A stretch of 64,000 nucleotides of DNA, taken from positions 1,006,501 to 1,070,500 of the forward strand of contig NZ_AP027370.1 in the NCBI RefSeq assembly GCF_030296055.1, written 5' to 3'. Shown piece after piece: positions 54,065 to 63,180 of the stretch (within the stretch, counting starts at the first letter, position 1; each line of letters starts with the position of its first letter). The notes beneath the pieces were generated by a model, which was given only the letters and a program-made list of their open reading frames with translations, was not told where the DNA came from and did no database searches. A program made the position numbers and the translations under genes. Source of the DNA: Hydrogenimonas cancrithermarum (lineage in GTDB: Bacteria; Campylobacterota; Campylobacteria; Campylobacterales; Hydrogenimonadaceae).

Positions 54065-55414
54065 CTAAACGATATAGTTCCCGTCGAAACAGGCTTTACA
54101 GTAACTCTGGTCATCCCCTACGGATCGCATGAGACCCTCGATCGAAATATAGGCGAGCGAGTCGGCTCCGATATAGTCACGGATCTCTTCCGTCGTCATA
54201 CGCGCGCTGATCAATTTGTCTTTTTCCGGCGTATCGACCCCGTAGTAACAAGGATCGGTCGTCGGCGGAGAGGAGATACGCATATGTACCTCCGCCGCCC
54301 CCGCCTCTTTGAGCATCGAAACGATCTGTTTGCTGGTCGTACCCCGTACGATCGAGTCGTCGATGACGATGAGGCGCTTGCCTTCGATCACTTCGCGGAT
54401 CGGACTCAGCTTCATTTTGACCTTCAGATTGCGAAGTTCCTGCGTCGGTTCGATAAAGGTACGGCCGACATAGTGGTTCCGCATAATACCGAGTTCGAAC
54501 GGAATGCCACTCTCTTGCGAATAGCCGAGTGCCGCGGCAACGCCGCTGTCGGGGACCGGTACGACCATATCGGCATCGACGGGAAGCTCTTTGGCGAGTT
54601 CACGCCCCATCTTTTTCCGCAGCGTATAGACATTTTTTCCGTAGACCACGCTGTCAGGACGCGCAAAGTAGATATATTCAAAGATACATTTGTGCGGATC
54701 GGGCTCGAAAACCTGGATGGATCGCGGCGCTTTGCCCTTTTCGAATATCAGCATCTCGCCCGGCTTGATGTCGCGGATAAACTCCGCACCCACCAGATCG
54801 AACGCACACGTTTCGCTGGCGACCATGTAGCCGTCACCGAGCTTGGCCAGGCTTAGCGGGCGGAAGCCGAAACGGTCACGCACCGCATACATCTTGCTGC
54901 GGCTCTGGATGACGAAAGAGTATGCCCCCTCCACTTTGTGCAGTGCGTCGACGATACGGTCGATCAGGCGATCCTTTTCACTCTTGGCGATCAGGTGGAT
55001 CATATTTTCCGTATCCATGAAGGTCTGGAAGATCGCACCCCGCTTGATCAACTGGTCACGCACCTCCTGTGCATTCGTCAGGTTGCCGTTATGAACGATC
55101 GCGATCTCTCCGAGATCGTAGCGTGCATACACCGGCTGAGCATCGAGAATCGAATCGTCCCCCGCAGTCGAGTAGCGGGTATGGCCGATCGCCATATCGC
55201 CCTTGAGCTTTTTGATCTTCTTTTCGGTAAAGACGCGCGTCACGAGCCCCCGATCTTTGATCAGATGAAACCTTCCCTCTTTGTTGGAGCAGATTCCTGC
55301 CGCCTCCTGGCCGCGATGCTGCAGCGCGAAAAGACCGAAATAAGCGATCTGCGCCGCACCTTTGACGTCGAAAACACCGACAACCGCACACTTTTCGTTT
55401 AATGCTCTATCCAT
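54065..55414 (-). CDS. purF: amidophosphoribosyltransferase
   Basis: PurF makes phosphoribosylamine from PRPP and glutamine, the first step of purine synthesis. The 449-residue protein has an 8-residue propeptide before the catalytic N-terminal Cys9 (CAVVGVFD), the glutaminase domain (GHTRYSTAG, HNGNLTN) and the PRPP motif VIDDSIVRGTTS. The ATG at 55414, 2 bp after the dapB stop, gives this propeptide; upstream codons are not needed. Two late cysteines (SYCKACF) may bind a cluster, as in the B. subtilis type. Confidence 0.96.
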   Translation of the reverse strand: MDRALNEKCAVVGVFDVKGAAQIAYFGLFALQHRGQEAAGICSNKEGRFHLIKDRGLVTRVFTEKKIKKLKGDMAIGHTRYSTAGDDSILDAQPVYARYDLGEIAIVHNGNLTNAQEVRDQLIKRGAIFQTFMDTENMIHLIAKSEKDRLIDRIVDALHKVEGAYSFVIQSRSKMYAVRDRFGFRPLSLAKLGDGYMVASETCAFDLVGAEFIRDIKPGEMLIFEKGKAPRSIQVFEPDPHKCIFEYIYFARPDSVVYGKNVYTLRKKMGRELAKELPVDADMVVPVPDSGVAAALGYSQESGIPFELGIMRNHYVGRTFIEPTQELRNLKVKMKLSPIREVIEGKRLIVIDDSIVRGTTSKQIVSMLKEAGAAEVHMRISSPPTTDPCYYGVDTPEKDKLISARMTTEEIRDYIGADSLAYISIEGLMRSVGDDQSYCKACFDGNYIV

Positions 55415-55416
55415 CG

Positions 55417-56184
55417 CTACAGTCCCAGACAATCACTGATATCGTAAAGGCCGGCAGGCTGGTTCACCAGCCACTTGCAGGCACGCACCGCACCTTTGGA
55501 GAAGGTCTCCCTGCTTGTCGCCGTGTGGTTGAGTTCTATAAATTCACCGTCGTTGTAGAACCCCACCGTATGCCGGCCGACCACATCGCCACCGCGAATC
55601 GCCATGACGCCGATCTCCTCTTTGGAGCGTTCTCCTGTCATGCCGTCGCGGCAGCTGACACGCGCCTTGTCGAGATCGACGCCGCGCCCTTTGGCAGCGA
55701 ATTCGGCAAGCGTAAGTGCCGTACCGCTCGGTGCATCTTTCTTGTACCGGTGGTGCTGTTCGACGATCTCGATGTCGAAATCACCCAACTTTTCCGCGGT
55801 CATCTGTACCAGTTTCTTGAGCAGTGCGATCCCTGCCGACATATTGGTCGCATAGAGGATCGGCATGATCTCGCTCGCCTCTTCCAACAATGCACGCTGT
55901 GCATCGTTCAGTCCCGTCGTCCCGATCACCAGCGGTTTCGGGCGATCCATCGCCGCTCTCAAAAGTGCTTCGGTCGCTTCGGGGACCGTAAAATCGATCG
56001 CCGCGTCGCAGCTGTCGAGAAATATTTTGGCATCGTTGGTGACGACCGACCCCTCCGGTGCATGGTAGTCGATGCGGTCTCTTTCGCAAAGCGCTGCGAC
56101 CGTGGTATCCGGATCTTCCGTCAAATTTTTGACCAACAGCTGGCCGACGCGTCCATTGGCGCCGTAGACTCCAACATTCAGCAT
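55417..56184 (-). CDS. dapB: 4-hydroxy-tetrahydrodipicolinate reductase
   Basis: DapB reduces dihydrodipicolinate in lysine and peptidoglycan synthesis. The 255-residue protein has the nucleotide motif GANGRVG, the loop GTTGL, the signature [19 protein letters not shown] and the C-terminal dimer domain. It overlaps trxB by 7 bp and precedes purF by 2 bp in the trxA-trxB-dapB-purF run. Confidence 0.96.
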   Translation of the reverse strand: MLNVGVYGANGRVGQLLVKNLTEDPDTTVAALCERDRIDYHAPEGSVVTNDAKIFLDSCDAAIDFTVPEATEALLRAAMDRPKPLVIGTTGLNDAQRALLEEASEIMPILYATNMSAGIALLKKLVQMTAEKLGDFDIEIVEQHHRYKKDAPSGTALTLAEFAAKGRGVDLDKARVSCRDGMTGERSKEEIGVMAIRGGDVVGRHTVGFYNDGEFIELNHTATSRETFSKGAVRACKWLVNQPAGLYDISDCLGL

Positions 56185-57134
56185 AGATTCTCCCGTTTAA
56201 GATGTTCTACATAGGCGATGGCACCGATGGCGGCATTGGCACCGTCACCGGCGGCACAGACAACCTGTTTGGGGGCCATAATGCGCAGATCCCCCGCAGC
56301 GAACAGGCCCTCTTCACTCGTTCGCATCGCCAGGTCGACGACCACTTCGCCCCATTCGTTCAACTCGCAGAGAAACGAACCGTCTTCTTGTTTCAGTACC
56401 TCGTTGTTTACATTGTTGCCGACGAATACGAAGACGCCCGGTACCGGCAGGTCGATCACTTCACCCGACTCTCTCTTTTTCACTTTCAGGCCGTTGACGC
56501 CCATCGCATCGCCGTAGACCTCTTCGGGAACGGCATTCAGAACCAGTTCGATCTTCTCGTTCTCCTTGACACGTTTTACCGTGGAAGGCGCGGCCCGGAA
56601 CTCGTCACGACGGTGTACGACATAGACTTTCGAACAGATGTTGGCGAGATAGAGCGCCTCTTCGAGCGCCGTATCACCGCCACCGATGACAGCCACCTCT
56701 TTGCCTTTGTAGAAAAATCCGTCGCAGGTGGCACAGGTGCTGACACCACGGCCGAAAAACTCGTCTTCACCTTTGAAGCCGGCACGCTTGGGCGTGCTTC
56801 CGGTACAGACGATGACGCTCTTGGCCGTTTCGACCCTCCCGTCGCTCAGTTCGATCTTGAAACAGAGCCCTTCGGGACGACTGACACGACTCACCTCGGC
56901 CATCTCATGCTTGAGTCCGAAACGCATACACTGTTTCGGCCACTCCTGCATCAATTCCATCCCCGTTACCACCTCCGCGATACCGGGATAGTTCTCGACC
57001 TCGCTGCTCTGGGTAATCGCACCGCCGGGCATCCCCTTTTCGTACATCACGACATTTTCGAGTCCTCCGCGCGTGGCGTAGAGCCCTGCCGTCAATCCGG
57101 CCGGTCCGCCTCCGATAATCGCCAAGTCAAGCAT
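56178..57134 (-). CDS. trxB: thioredoxin reductase
   Basis: TrxB reduces thioredoxin with NADPH. The 318-residue flavoprotein has the FAD motif [13 protein letters not shown], redox-active Cys134/Cys137 (CATCDG), the NADPH motif [10 protein letters not shown] and the C-terminal GLFAAGDLR. It serves TrxA (57624) and, through it, Bcp (32312). Confidence 0.96.
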   Translation of the reverse strand: MLDLAIIGGGPAGLTAGLYATRGGLENVVMYEKGMPGGAITQSSEVENYPGIAEVVTGMELMQEWPKQCMRFGLKHEMAEVSRVSRPEGLCFKIELSDGRVETAKSVIVCTGSTPKRAGFKGEDEFFGRGVSTCATCDGFFYKGKEVAVIGGGDTALEEALYLANICSKVYVVHRRDEFRAAPSTVKRVKENEKIELVLNAVPEEVYGDAMGVNGLKVKKRESGEVIDLPVPGVFVFVGNNVNNEVLKQEDGSFLCELNEWGEVVVDLAMRTSEEGLFAAGDLRIMAPKQVVCAAGDGANAAIGAIAYVEHLKRENLC

Positions 57135-57146
57135 CTTTTCTCCTTC

Positions 57147-57611
57147 TTATTGCACTGTATCCAGCAGATAGATTTTGCTGTCTTGTTTGTAACGCCCGTG
57201 GTCGTTCTGCTTTTTAATCATAAAATAGCTTGGAACTTCACGAATGTGAAACCGATGAATGATTTTAAGCAGCGTATTGGTCCCCGCCGTCGCAAAAGTC
57301 ACATTTCCTTCAGCGGCTCTGCGCTGTTGATACAAGTCGATCGCCAGTACACTGTTTTTTCGCTGAAGCGGCACCAATGCTTTGTCGATATTTCCCATAT
57401 GCGAACTGTAGATCACAACGATGTAGCGATCTTTCTCAGGTACGAATAATTGGGACTTAGTATAGAGTATCGTCTCTTTGAAATTGATAAATTTGTACTG
57501 GGAGTATTTGTAGTTGAAGTAGGCGAAAGCCGCCGCGATCATCGCCGCGCCGAAGAACGACGCGAAAACATACGAGAAGGAGAAAAGAGATTTTCCCCTC
57601 CGTTTCTGCAT
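57147..57611 (-). CDS. membrane-anchored protein between trxA and trxB, possibly thioredoxin-like
   Basis: The 154-residue protein has one N-terminal membrane helix (about 14-33) and a periplasmic or cytoplasmic domain. A segment REVPSYFMIKK has the Val-Pro turn expected of the thioredoxin-fold cis-proline, and VVIYSSHMGNIDKAL sits where the CxxC motif would be, but with no cysteines. It could be an inactive thioredoxin-like domain. It lies 12 bp from both neighbours, so it belongs to the operon. The function is unknown. Confidence 0.6.
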   Translation of the reverse strand: MQKRRGKSLFSFSYVFASFFGAAMIAAAFAYFNYKYSQYKFINFKETILYTKSQLFVPEKDRYIVVIYSSHMGNIDKALVPLQRKNSVLAIDLYQQRRAAEGNVTFATAGTNTLLKIIHRFHIREVPSYFMIKKQNDHGRYKQDSKIYLLDTVQ

Positions 57612-57623
57612 CGGTTTCAGACG

Positions 57624-57944
57624 TTAGCTGAGCAGTGCGTCGAGTTTTTCGGCAAATGCCTGCTTCGAAGCGGCACCAACCATCTGATCTACAACCTGGC
57701 CGTCTTTGAAGAAGAGGATACTAGGAATAGAGCGGATACCGTATTTGATCGCGAGATCCTGCTCTTCGTCAGTGTTGACTTTCGCGATTTTCGCTCTGCC
57801 TTCATACTCTTCGGCAAGCTCTTCGATAACCGGCGCGATCATACGGCACGGTCCGCACCACGGGGCCCAGAAATCTACCAGAGTCACACCCTCTTTTACC
57901 GTTTCGTCGAAGTTACCGCTGTTCAGTTCAATATATTTACCCAT
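57624..57944 (-). CDS. trxA: thioredoxin
   Basis: The 106-residue protein has the redox motif WCGPC (Cys30, Cys33), the buried Asp (VDFWAPW) and the cis-Pro ([10 protein letters not shown]). AAGGAG precedes the ATG and a TATAAT lies at 57975-57980. It is the first gene of the trxA-trxB-dapB-purF run. Confidence 0.97.
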   Translation of the reverse strand: MGKYIELNSGNFDETVKEGVTLVDFWAPWCGPCRMIAPVIEELAEEYEGRAKIAKVNTDEEQDLAIKYGIRSIPSILFFKDGQVVDQMVGAASKQAFAEKLDALLS

Positions 57945-57974
57945 TATGGATCTCCTTGAGAAATTTGTTGATAG

Positions 57975-57980
57975 ATTATA
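57975..57980 (-). promoter_or_regulatory. -10 element of trxA operon
   Basis: TATAAT lies 31 bp before the trxA ATG. The -35 is weak, as is usual here. Confidence 0.6.
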
Positions 57981-58027
57981 GCGGGTAAATCTTTAAAATA
58001 TTTTGTTGTCGGGGACTAATCGTGTCA

Positions 58028-58354
58028 TCAAACCGTAATATTTTCTATCCATTCGCACCGCTCACCCTTTACGATCAGCGCATCGAGCTGATAAGGGCTT
58101 TCGAGTCGATGTTTTTTGAGATAGGCATCGATAGAACGGAGGAGTTTGGCAAGTTTGGAAGGCGTGATATTGTAGATCGGCTCGAAGGTGGTTCCGCTCT
58201 TGACCTCGACAAAGTGGAGAACGCCGCCCTTCTCGGCGACAATGTCGATCTCGCCGAAGCGGGAATAGACATTGCGCTCCAAAATCCGGCACCCCTGCAG
58301 CATCAGCCAATCGCAGGCGAGATCTTCGGCGCGGTTGCCCCGTTCTCTGCTCAC
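58028..58354 (-). CDS. yraN: UPF0102 nuclease-like protein YraN
   Basis: The 108-residue protein has the PD-(D/E)xK-like core GEIDIVAEKGGVLHFVEVKSG that characterises YraN/UPF0102. It is often linked to rRNA or Holliday-junction-type metabolism without proof. Its start overlaps the molybdoenzyme stop by 4 bp. In C. jejuni the gene between hom and trxA is also of this family, from memory. Confidence 0.9.
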   Translation of the reverse strand: MSRERGNRAEDLACDWLMLQGCRILERNVYSRFGEIDIVAEKGGVLHFVEVKSGTTFEPIYNITPSKLAKLLRSIDAYLKKHRLESPYQLDALIVKGERCEWIENITV

Positions 58355-60417
58355 GCCGGAAGAACCTCCACTTTGATCGATTTGAACGCAGCGGTGAGGA
58401 TCAGCTCGTCGCTCGCATCGCCGAAAAGATAGTTGATGTGCGATTTGGCGTGGTGGAAAGTGGTAAAGAGGGTATTCGGCCTGATCTTGTCGCTAAATTT
58501 GACACACAGCGGAGCGCTCTGGCCGTAGGCACTCTTCAAAACGACGTACTCGCTTTTTGGAAAGCGTGCTTCATCCTCTTCACTCGCCAAAAGAATATCC
58601 TCGGCATAGCGGTTGTTCAGCTTCTCGCTCCGGATTGTCTGAGCGGCATTGTTGTAGTGAGCAAGCGTTCTCCCGGTTGTCAGGTAGTAGCCCTCTTCGA
58701 CACCTTCGTTCAGCAGCTCTTCCACCATCCCGCGCAGTTTGTAGGAGTGGTAGATGAATCTGCCAAGGCCATCTTCTGTGCGAAAATCGAGCAAATGCAG
58801 CACCGGCGTATCCTCGATATAGACCGGCCATTGCAACCCGCGCTTGCGGTGGCGTTTCAGACGCAGGTAGCTGGCGCCGCTGAACCTTCGATGGGCCACT
58901 TCACGCACTTCGTTCCAGACATCTTCACTCGTTTCGTAGTCGTAGTTGCCCCCCATCGCGTTATCGAGCATCTTGATCACTTCCCAATCGTCGGGAAGGT
59001 CGCTTTCGATCAGCGGTTGAGAGAGGTGAAGGCGCCGCATCGCGTTGACATAGACGCCCTCCTTTTCGTACGCCGATTTGACGCCGATGACGATGTCGGC
59101 GCGCTTTGCGATCTCGGTCATGAAAAGCTCCTGCACCATGATGAACTCGAGCTCGTTCAGTGCTTTGTCGATCTTGTTCTGGTTGGGGTGGATATGGGCG
59201 ATATCTTCACCCATATTGAGCAGTGCCTTGATTTTGCCCTCCAGCATCGCATCGACCAGCTGCGGCGTCATCAACCCCACCTTTTTCGGTGTCTGGTAGT
59301 CGGGATCGTAGTAGGGAAGACACCCCATGTCGCACGCACCCTGTACATTGTTCTGGCCGCGCAACGGCATCAGCCCGGCTCCCGTCTTTCCAATATTGCC
59401 GGTCAGCAGCGCCAGATGGGTGATCGCCATCACCGCGTAGCTTCCATCCAGATGCTCCGTGATCCCGAGTCCCCAGAAGATCATCGATTTTTTCAGTGCA
59501 TACTCGCGTGCGATGATAGGAATGAGTGTGGCCAGATGTTCGTAGCCCGGAATCTTTCTGAAGAATTCCGGATCGGCATACGGGTCGTTCAATATCTTCT
59601 GCCTGTAGGCCTCGAATCCCGTCGTCCGGCTCTCCACGAACTTCTTGTTGTAGAGCTCGTCCTTGAGAATGACGTATGCCATCATATTGAGTACCAGGAG
59701 ATTCGCTTCATGCGGGATGACCGCCTTGTGCTTGGCGTATTTCATCATCTTGATCTCGCGCACATCGATGACTGCTACATTGTCGTGAAGTCTCGCCGCA
59801 TCGATGATGCGGTTGGCGACGATCGGATGCGCTTCGGTTGTATTGGAGCCTATGATCAGAATAAACTCGGTCTCGTAGATGTCGTTGTAGGGATTGGTCG
59901 CAGCCCCCTCGCCGATCGTGGCACGCATTCCCTTGAGGCTGGGAGAGTGGCAGACACGCGCACAGTTGTCGACATGTGGCGAGTTCATAGCGTCGCGGGT
60001 GAACTTTTGAAAGAGGTAGGCACTTTCACAACTGGTACGTGCCCCGCCGATGGCGCAGAAACTCTCGTCGCCGTAGCTTTTGCGGATTTCGCTCAGTTTC
60101 ATCGCCGCGGCTTTGACGGCACTTTGCAGATCGGTCGTATACCAATCGTCGTCGAGCGGTTTCAAAGCGCCTTCTATCTCGTTTCTTATAAGCGGATTCT
60201 TTTCCAGAAACCGTCTGGCGATACGCGGTTCGCGGAGGCGTGCATCGGCATCGAGGAAGTCGAACCCATATTTGCCTTTGATGCAGAGTTTTCCCTGGCT
60301 GACATAACCGTCTTTGTCGGCCGTGATTTTCTGGATTTTGTTGTCGTCGACCTGTGCGACGATATCACAGCCGACACCACAGTAGGTGCAGACACTTTCG
60401 ATTTCGGTGTAATGCAA
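58351..60417 (-). CDS. molybdopterin oxidoreductase, formate dehydrogenase alpha-subunit type (Cys form)
   Basis: The 688-residue protein begins with a [4Fe-4S] motif (Cys10, Cys13, Cys17, Cys45) and continues with molybdenum bis-MGD domains (GSNTTEAHP, WGLGITEHLDGS, GLMPLRGQNNVQGACDMG). Cys156-His157 (NCARVCHSPS) matches the Sec/Cys-His pair of formate dehydrogenases, so a cytoplasmic formate dehydrogenase, or a subunit of a formate-hydrogen or CO2-reducing system, is likely. There is no twin-arginine signal and no electron-transfer subunit beside it. It is inserted between hom and yraN, which are neighbours in C. jejuni. Confidence 0.85.
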   Translation of the reverse strand: MHYTEIESVCTYCGVGCDIVAQVDDNKIQKITADKDGYVSQGKLCIKGKYGFDFLDADARLREPRIARRFLEKNPLIRNEIEGALKPLDDDWYTTDLQSAVKAAAMKLSEIRKSYGDESFCAIGGARTSCESAYLFQKFTRDAMNSPHVDNCARVCHSPSLKGMRATIGEGAATNPYNDIYETEFILIIGSNTTEAHPIVANRIIDAARLHDNVAVIDVREIKMMKYAKHKAVIPHEANLLVLNMMAYVILKDELYNKKFVESRTTGFEAYRQKILNDPYADPEFFRKIPGYEHLATLIPIIAREYALKKSMIFWGLGITEHLDGSYAVMAITHLALLTGNIGKTGAGLMPLRGQNNVQGACDMGCLPYYDPDYQTPKKVGLMTPQLVDAMLEGKIKALLNMGEDIAHIHPNQNKIDKALNELEFIMVQELFMTEIAKRADIVIGVKSAYEKEGVYVNAMRRLHLSQPLIESDLPDDWEVIKMLDNAMGGNYDYETSEDVWNEVREVAHRRFSGASYLRLKRHRKRGLQWPVYIEDTPVLHLLDFRTEDGLGRFIYHSYKLRGMVEELLNEGVEEGYYLTTGRTLAHYNNAAQTIRSEKLNNRYAEDILLASEEDEARFPKSEYVVLKSAYGQSAPLCVKFSDKIRPNTLFTTFHHAKSHINYLFGDASDELILTAAFKSIKVEVLPA

Positions 60418-60435
60418 GATGAGCCCCCTGATCAG

Positions 60436-60551
60436 TTGAAAACTAAAAATTGAAAATTTCAGTAAACTGCTCTACAGTCAACATTTAAAAATTATAATAA
60501 AAAGCGAAGCGCTTTTCCCAAACTTTTCATTTTTAGTTTTTAACTTTTAAC
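60436..60551. repeat. heptad-hairpin-heptad element D (hom/fdh gap)
   Basis: TTGAAAA/CTAAAAA/TTGAAAA units run at 60436-60456 on the plus strand. The hairpin AAAAGCG-AAG-CGCTTTT lies at 60500-60516. AGTTAAA/AACTAAA/AATGAAA units run on the minus strand at 60521-60551. The 7-bp arrays face the central hairpin as in elements A and C, but the units are A/T-rich. Confidence 0.8.
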
Positions 60552-60556
60552 TGGCG

Positions 60557-60686
60557 TTATGCACCATGCACTCCCATCCGCCACTCAAACGTCGTACGAG
60601 TGCACGAGGCAGCGGCAAGGAAAGCTACGTTCGAAGCTTTTCAACGGCGTTCTCGTTTGACGGATGGCGGTGTTTGGTGCGTAGCG
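60557..60686. repeat. large imperfect fold-back sequence downstream of hom
   Basis: The outer arms (GCACCATGCACTCCCATCCG near 60561 and, inverted, CGGATGGCGGTGTTTGGTGC near 60661-60680) and the inner part (AAAGCT-ACGTTCGA-AGCTTT at 60620-60639) pair over about 125 bp. It may be a MITE-like element or the 3' structured region of the hom transcript. No open frame explains it. Confidence 0.55.
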
Positions 60687-60697
60687 TCGGTTTGAAC

Positions 60698-61960
60698 TTA
60701 CGCTTCCATCCGTATCATCATCGGACGCTCTTTGACACTTTCGAGCTCGAAGAGAGCTTTAAGGGCTTCCTGCATCGCCCGCTCTTCACAAGCATGCGTC
60801 GCAAGCAGCAGTGATGCGGAGCCCTCTTGCCCAGGTTTTTGAAGCATCGTCTCGATCGAGATATTCTGCTCGCCCATTACCTGGCTCACTTTGGCCAATA
60901 CACCCGGACGGTCCGCCACTTCGAGGCGAAGATAGTATTTGCTGACGATCGATTCGCGACCGAGCAGTTTGAGCCCGCTCTCGAGCGGACGCTTGAAGCC
61001 GAGCATCGGTGATGCCTTGCCGCCACGGGCGATCGCGATAATGTCGCTGATCACGGCACTCGCCGTCGCATCGCCGCCGGCACCCGGCCCGTAGTACATC
61101 GTCTCGCCGACCTTGTCGCCAATGACGCTGATACCGTTCATGACGCCGTCGACCTTGGCGATCATCTGGCTCTGCGGAACCAATGCCGGATGAACACGCA
61201 ACTCGACGAACTCGCCCACCTTCTTGGCGATGCCGAGCAGTTTGATCGTATAACCGAACTCTTTGGCGAAGCCGATATCGGCCTGGGTGATCTGCTCGAT
61301 CCCTTCGATCATGATCTCTTCCGGCTTCGCATCGATTCCGTAGGCGATGGATGCGAGAATCAAAAGTTTGTGCGCCGCATCGAAACCGCCGATATCGAAG
61401 GTTGGGTCCGCCTCGGCATAACCGAGTTCTTGCGCCTCTTTGAGGACCGGCTCGAAATCGACCCCCTCGTTCATCATCTTGGTCAGAATGTAGTTGGCCG
61501 TCCCGTTGATGATCCCCTTGATCGACTCGATATGGTTGGCACTAAGCCCTTCACGAAGCGCTTTGATGATCGGGATACCGCCCGCCACACTCGCTTCGAA
61601 CTCAAAGGGCAACTCGCCGGCCGTCTCCTGCAGTTCGTAGCGGTGATAGGCCAGAAGCGCTTTGTTGGCCGTCACAACCGCCTTGCCGTTTTGCAGTGCT
61701 TTGCGTACGACGCGGTAGGGCTCCTCGACTCCGCCCATCAACTCCACGACAATGTCGATTTCGGGATCGTCGAGAACCTCATCCACATTGTCGGTCAGAG
61801 GAATGTCGACATCGCGTGCCCGAGAGAGGTTACGTACCACGCCCTTTTTGACGACAATCTCTTTCCCCGCCCTTGCCGAAATGATATCGCGGTTGGCTTC
61901 GAGAATCTGTGCAACACTCTCACCGACGGTACCGACACCGATAATGCCTACCTGGATCAT
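60698..61960 (-). CDS. hom: homoserine dehydrogenase
   Basis: Hom reduces aspartate semialdehyde to homoserine for Thr and Met synthesis. The 420-residue protein has the NAD(P) motif GVGTVG, the catalytic block VANKALLAYH and KGIINGTANYILTKM, and a C-terminal ACT domain (about 345-420, LRLEVADRPGVLAKVSQVM) for feedback by an amino acid. The ATG at 61960 overlaps the aminotransferase stop by one base; the 150-codon upstream extension is antiphase to that gene. Confidence 0.96.
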   Translation of the reverse strand: MIQVGIIGVGTVGESVAQILEANRDIISARAGKEIVVKKGVVRNLSRARDVDIPLTDNVDEVLDDPEIDIVVELMGGVEEPYRVVRKALQNGKAVVTANKALLAYHRYELQETAGELPFEFEASVAGGIPIIKALREGLSANHIESIKGIINGTANYILTKMMNEGVDFEPVLKEAQELGYAEADPTFDIGGFDAAHKLLILASIAYGIDAKPEEIMIEGIEQITQADIGFAKEFGYTIKLLGIAKKVGEFVELRVHPALVPQSQMIAKVDGVMNGISVIGDKVGETMYYGPGAGGDATASAVISDIIAIARGGKASPMLGFKRPLESGLKLLGRESIVSKYYLRLEVADRPGVLAKVSQVMGEQNISIETMLQKPGQEGSASLLLATHACEERAMQEALKALFELESVKERPMMIRMEA

Positions 61961-63177
61961 CACCCATCCTCTTTCAGTGTTTTCAAATATTTCTTGATAT
62001 TGCGTGCCGCCTGACGGATGCGCTTTTCGTTTTCGATCAACGCGATGCGGACATACTGGTCGCCATACTCGCCGAATCCGATGCCGGGGCTGACCGCCAC
62101 CTTCGCTTCGGTCAGCAGTTTTTTGGAAAACTCCAGGCTCCCAAGATGCAGTGCCTCTTTGGGCAGCTTGGCCCAGACAAACATACTGGCATTGGGCTTT
62201 TCGATCGGCCAGCCCGCTTTGTTGAAGGTGTCGATCAAAACGTCGCGGCGTTTGCGGTACTTTTCGATCGTCTTGTCGACTTCGCTTTCCAGCTCGTTGA
62301 TAGCGATCGTCGCAGCCACCTGAATCGGTGTGAACATTCCGTAATCGAGCCAACTCTTGATCTTCTGCAGCGCACCGACCATCTTCGGATTCCCGACGAT
62401 AAACCCGACGCGCCAACCGGCCATGTTGTAGCTTTTGGAAAGGGTAAAGCTCTCGACCGCCACATCCTTCGCCCCCTCGACACTCAGAATCGACGGCGTC
62501 TTGTAGCCGTCGAAGGTGATGTCGGCATAGGCGATATCGCTGATGATGTAGAAACGCTCTTTTTTGGCCATATCGACGAGCCGTTCGTAAAAGGCCGGTG
62601 TCACCGTCGCCGTCGTGGGATTGTGCGGAAAATTGACGACGACGAACTTCGGACGGGGCACCGACTCGATCAATGCCTTTTTGAGGTTGATGAAGAAGAG
62701 ATCCTCATCCACTTCGTAATGGTCATTGAATACCAGTTCCATCTTGCGGACCGCGCCCCCCGCCAGCATAAAGGCATAGGAGTGGATCGGATAGGTCGGA
62801 TCGGGAACGATGGCCGTGTCGCCGGGATTGGTGATCGCCTGTACGAGATGGACATATCCCTCTTTGCTTCCCATCGTCGCGACCGCTTCGGTCTCGGGAT
62901 CGAGCGCGACGCCGTAGCGGCGCTCGTACCAGTTGCAGATCGCCAGGCGAAGCTTGTAGATGCCCTTGCTGGCGGAATAACCGTGTGTTTTTGGCTTTTT
63001 GGCCGATTCGACCAGCTTTTCGATAATTTTTTCACTCGGAGGCCCGTCCGGATTGCCCATACTGAAGTCGATGACATCTTCACCGGCACGCCGTGCCGCC
63101 ATTTTGAGGTCGTTCACTTCGGCAAAGACATATTTCGGAAGCCGTTTCAGTTTTTCAAACTCTATTTCGTCAAACAT
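61960..63177 (-). CDS. PLP-dependent aminotransferase, AlaC/LL-DAP class
   Basis: The 405-residue fold-type I enzyme has SMGNPDGPP, the PLP lysine in SFTLSKSYNMAGWRVGF (about residue 240), NFPHNPTT and the C-terminal Arg in RIALIENEKRIRQA. The form resembles glutamate-pyruvate (AlaC) and LL-diaminopimelate-type aminotransferases; substrate unknown. It is fused in order with hom, as in C. jejuni Cj0150c-Cj0149c from memory. Confidence 0.88.
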   Translation of the reverse strand: MFDEIEFEKLKRLPKYVFAEVNDLKMAARRAGEDVIDFSMGNPDGPPSEKIIEKLVESAKKPKTHGYSASKGIYKLRLAICNWYERRYGVALDPETEAVATMGSKEGYVHLVQAITNPGDTAIVPDPTYPIHSYAFMLAGGAVRKMELVFNDHYEVDEDLFFINLKKALIESVPRPKFVVVNFPHNPTTATVTPAFYERLVDMAKKERFYIISDIAYADITFDGYKTPSILSVEGAKDVAVESFTLSKSYNMAGWRVGFIVGNPKMVGALQKIKSWLDYGMFTPIQVAATIAINELESEVDKTIEKYRKRRDVLIDTFNKAGWPIEKPNASMFVWAKLPKEALHLGSLEFSKKLLTEAKVAVSPGIGFGEYGDQYVRIALIENEKRIRQAARNIKKYLKTLKEDG

Positions 63178-63180
63178 CTT

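Noticed and set aside
58351-60417. Selenocysteine in the formate-dehydrogenase-like protein
   Set aside because: The active-site codon encodes Cys156 and the frame has no internal TGA.
58438-60453. A 671-codon plus-strand frame opposite the molybdoenzyme
   Set aside because: It is a shadow; the minus-strand frame has the iron-sulfur and molybdopterin motifs in order.
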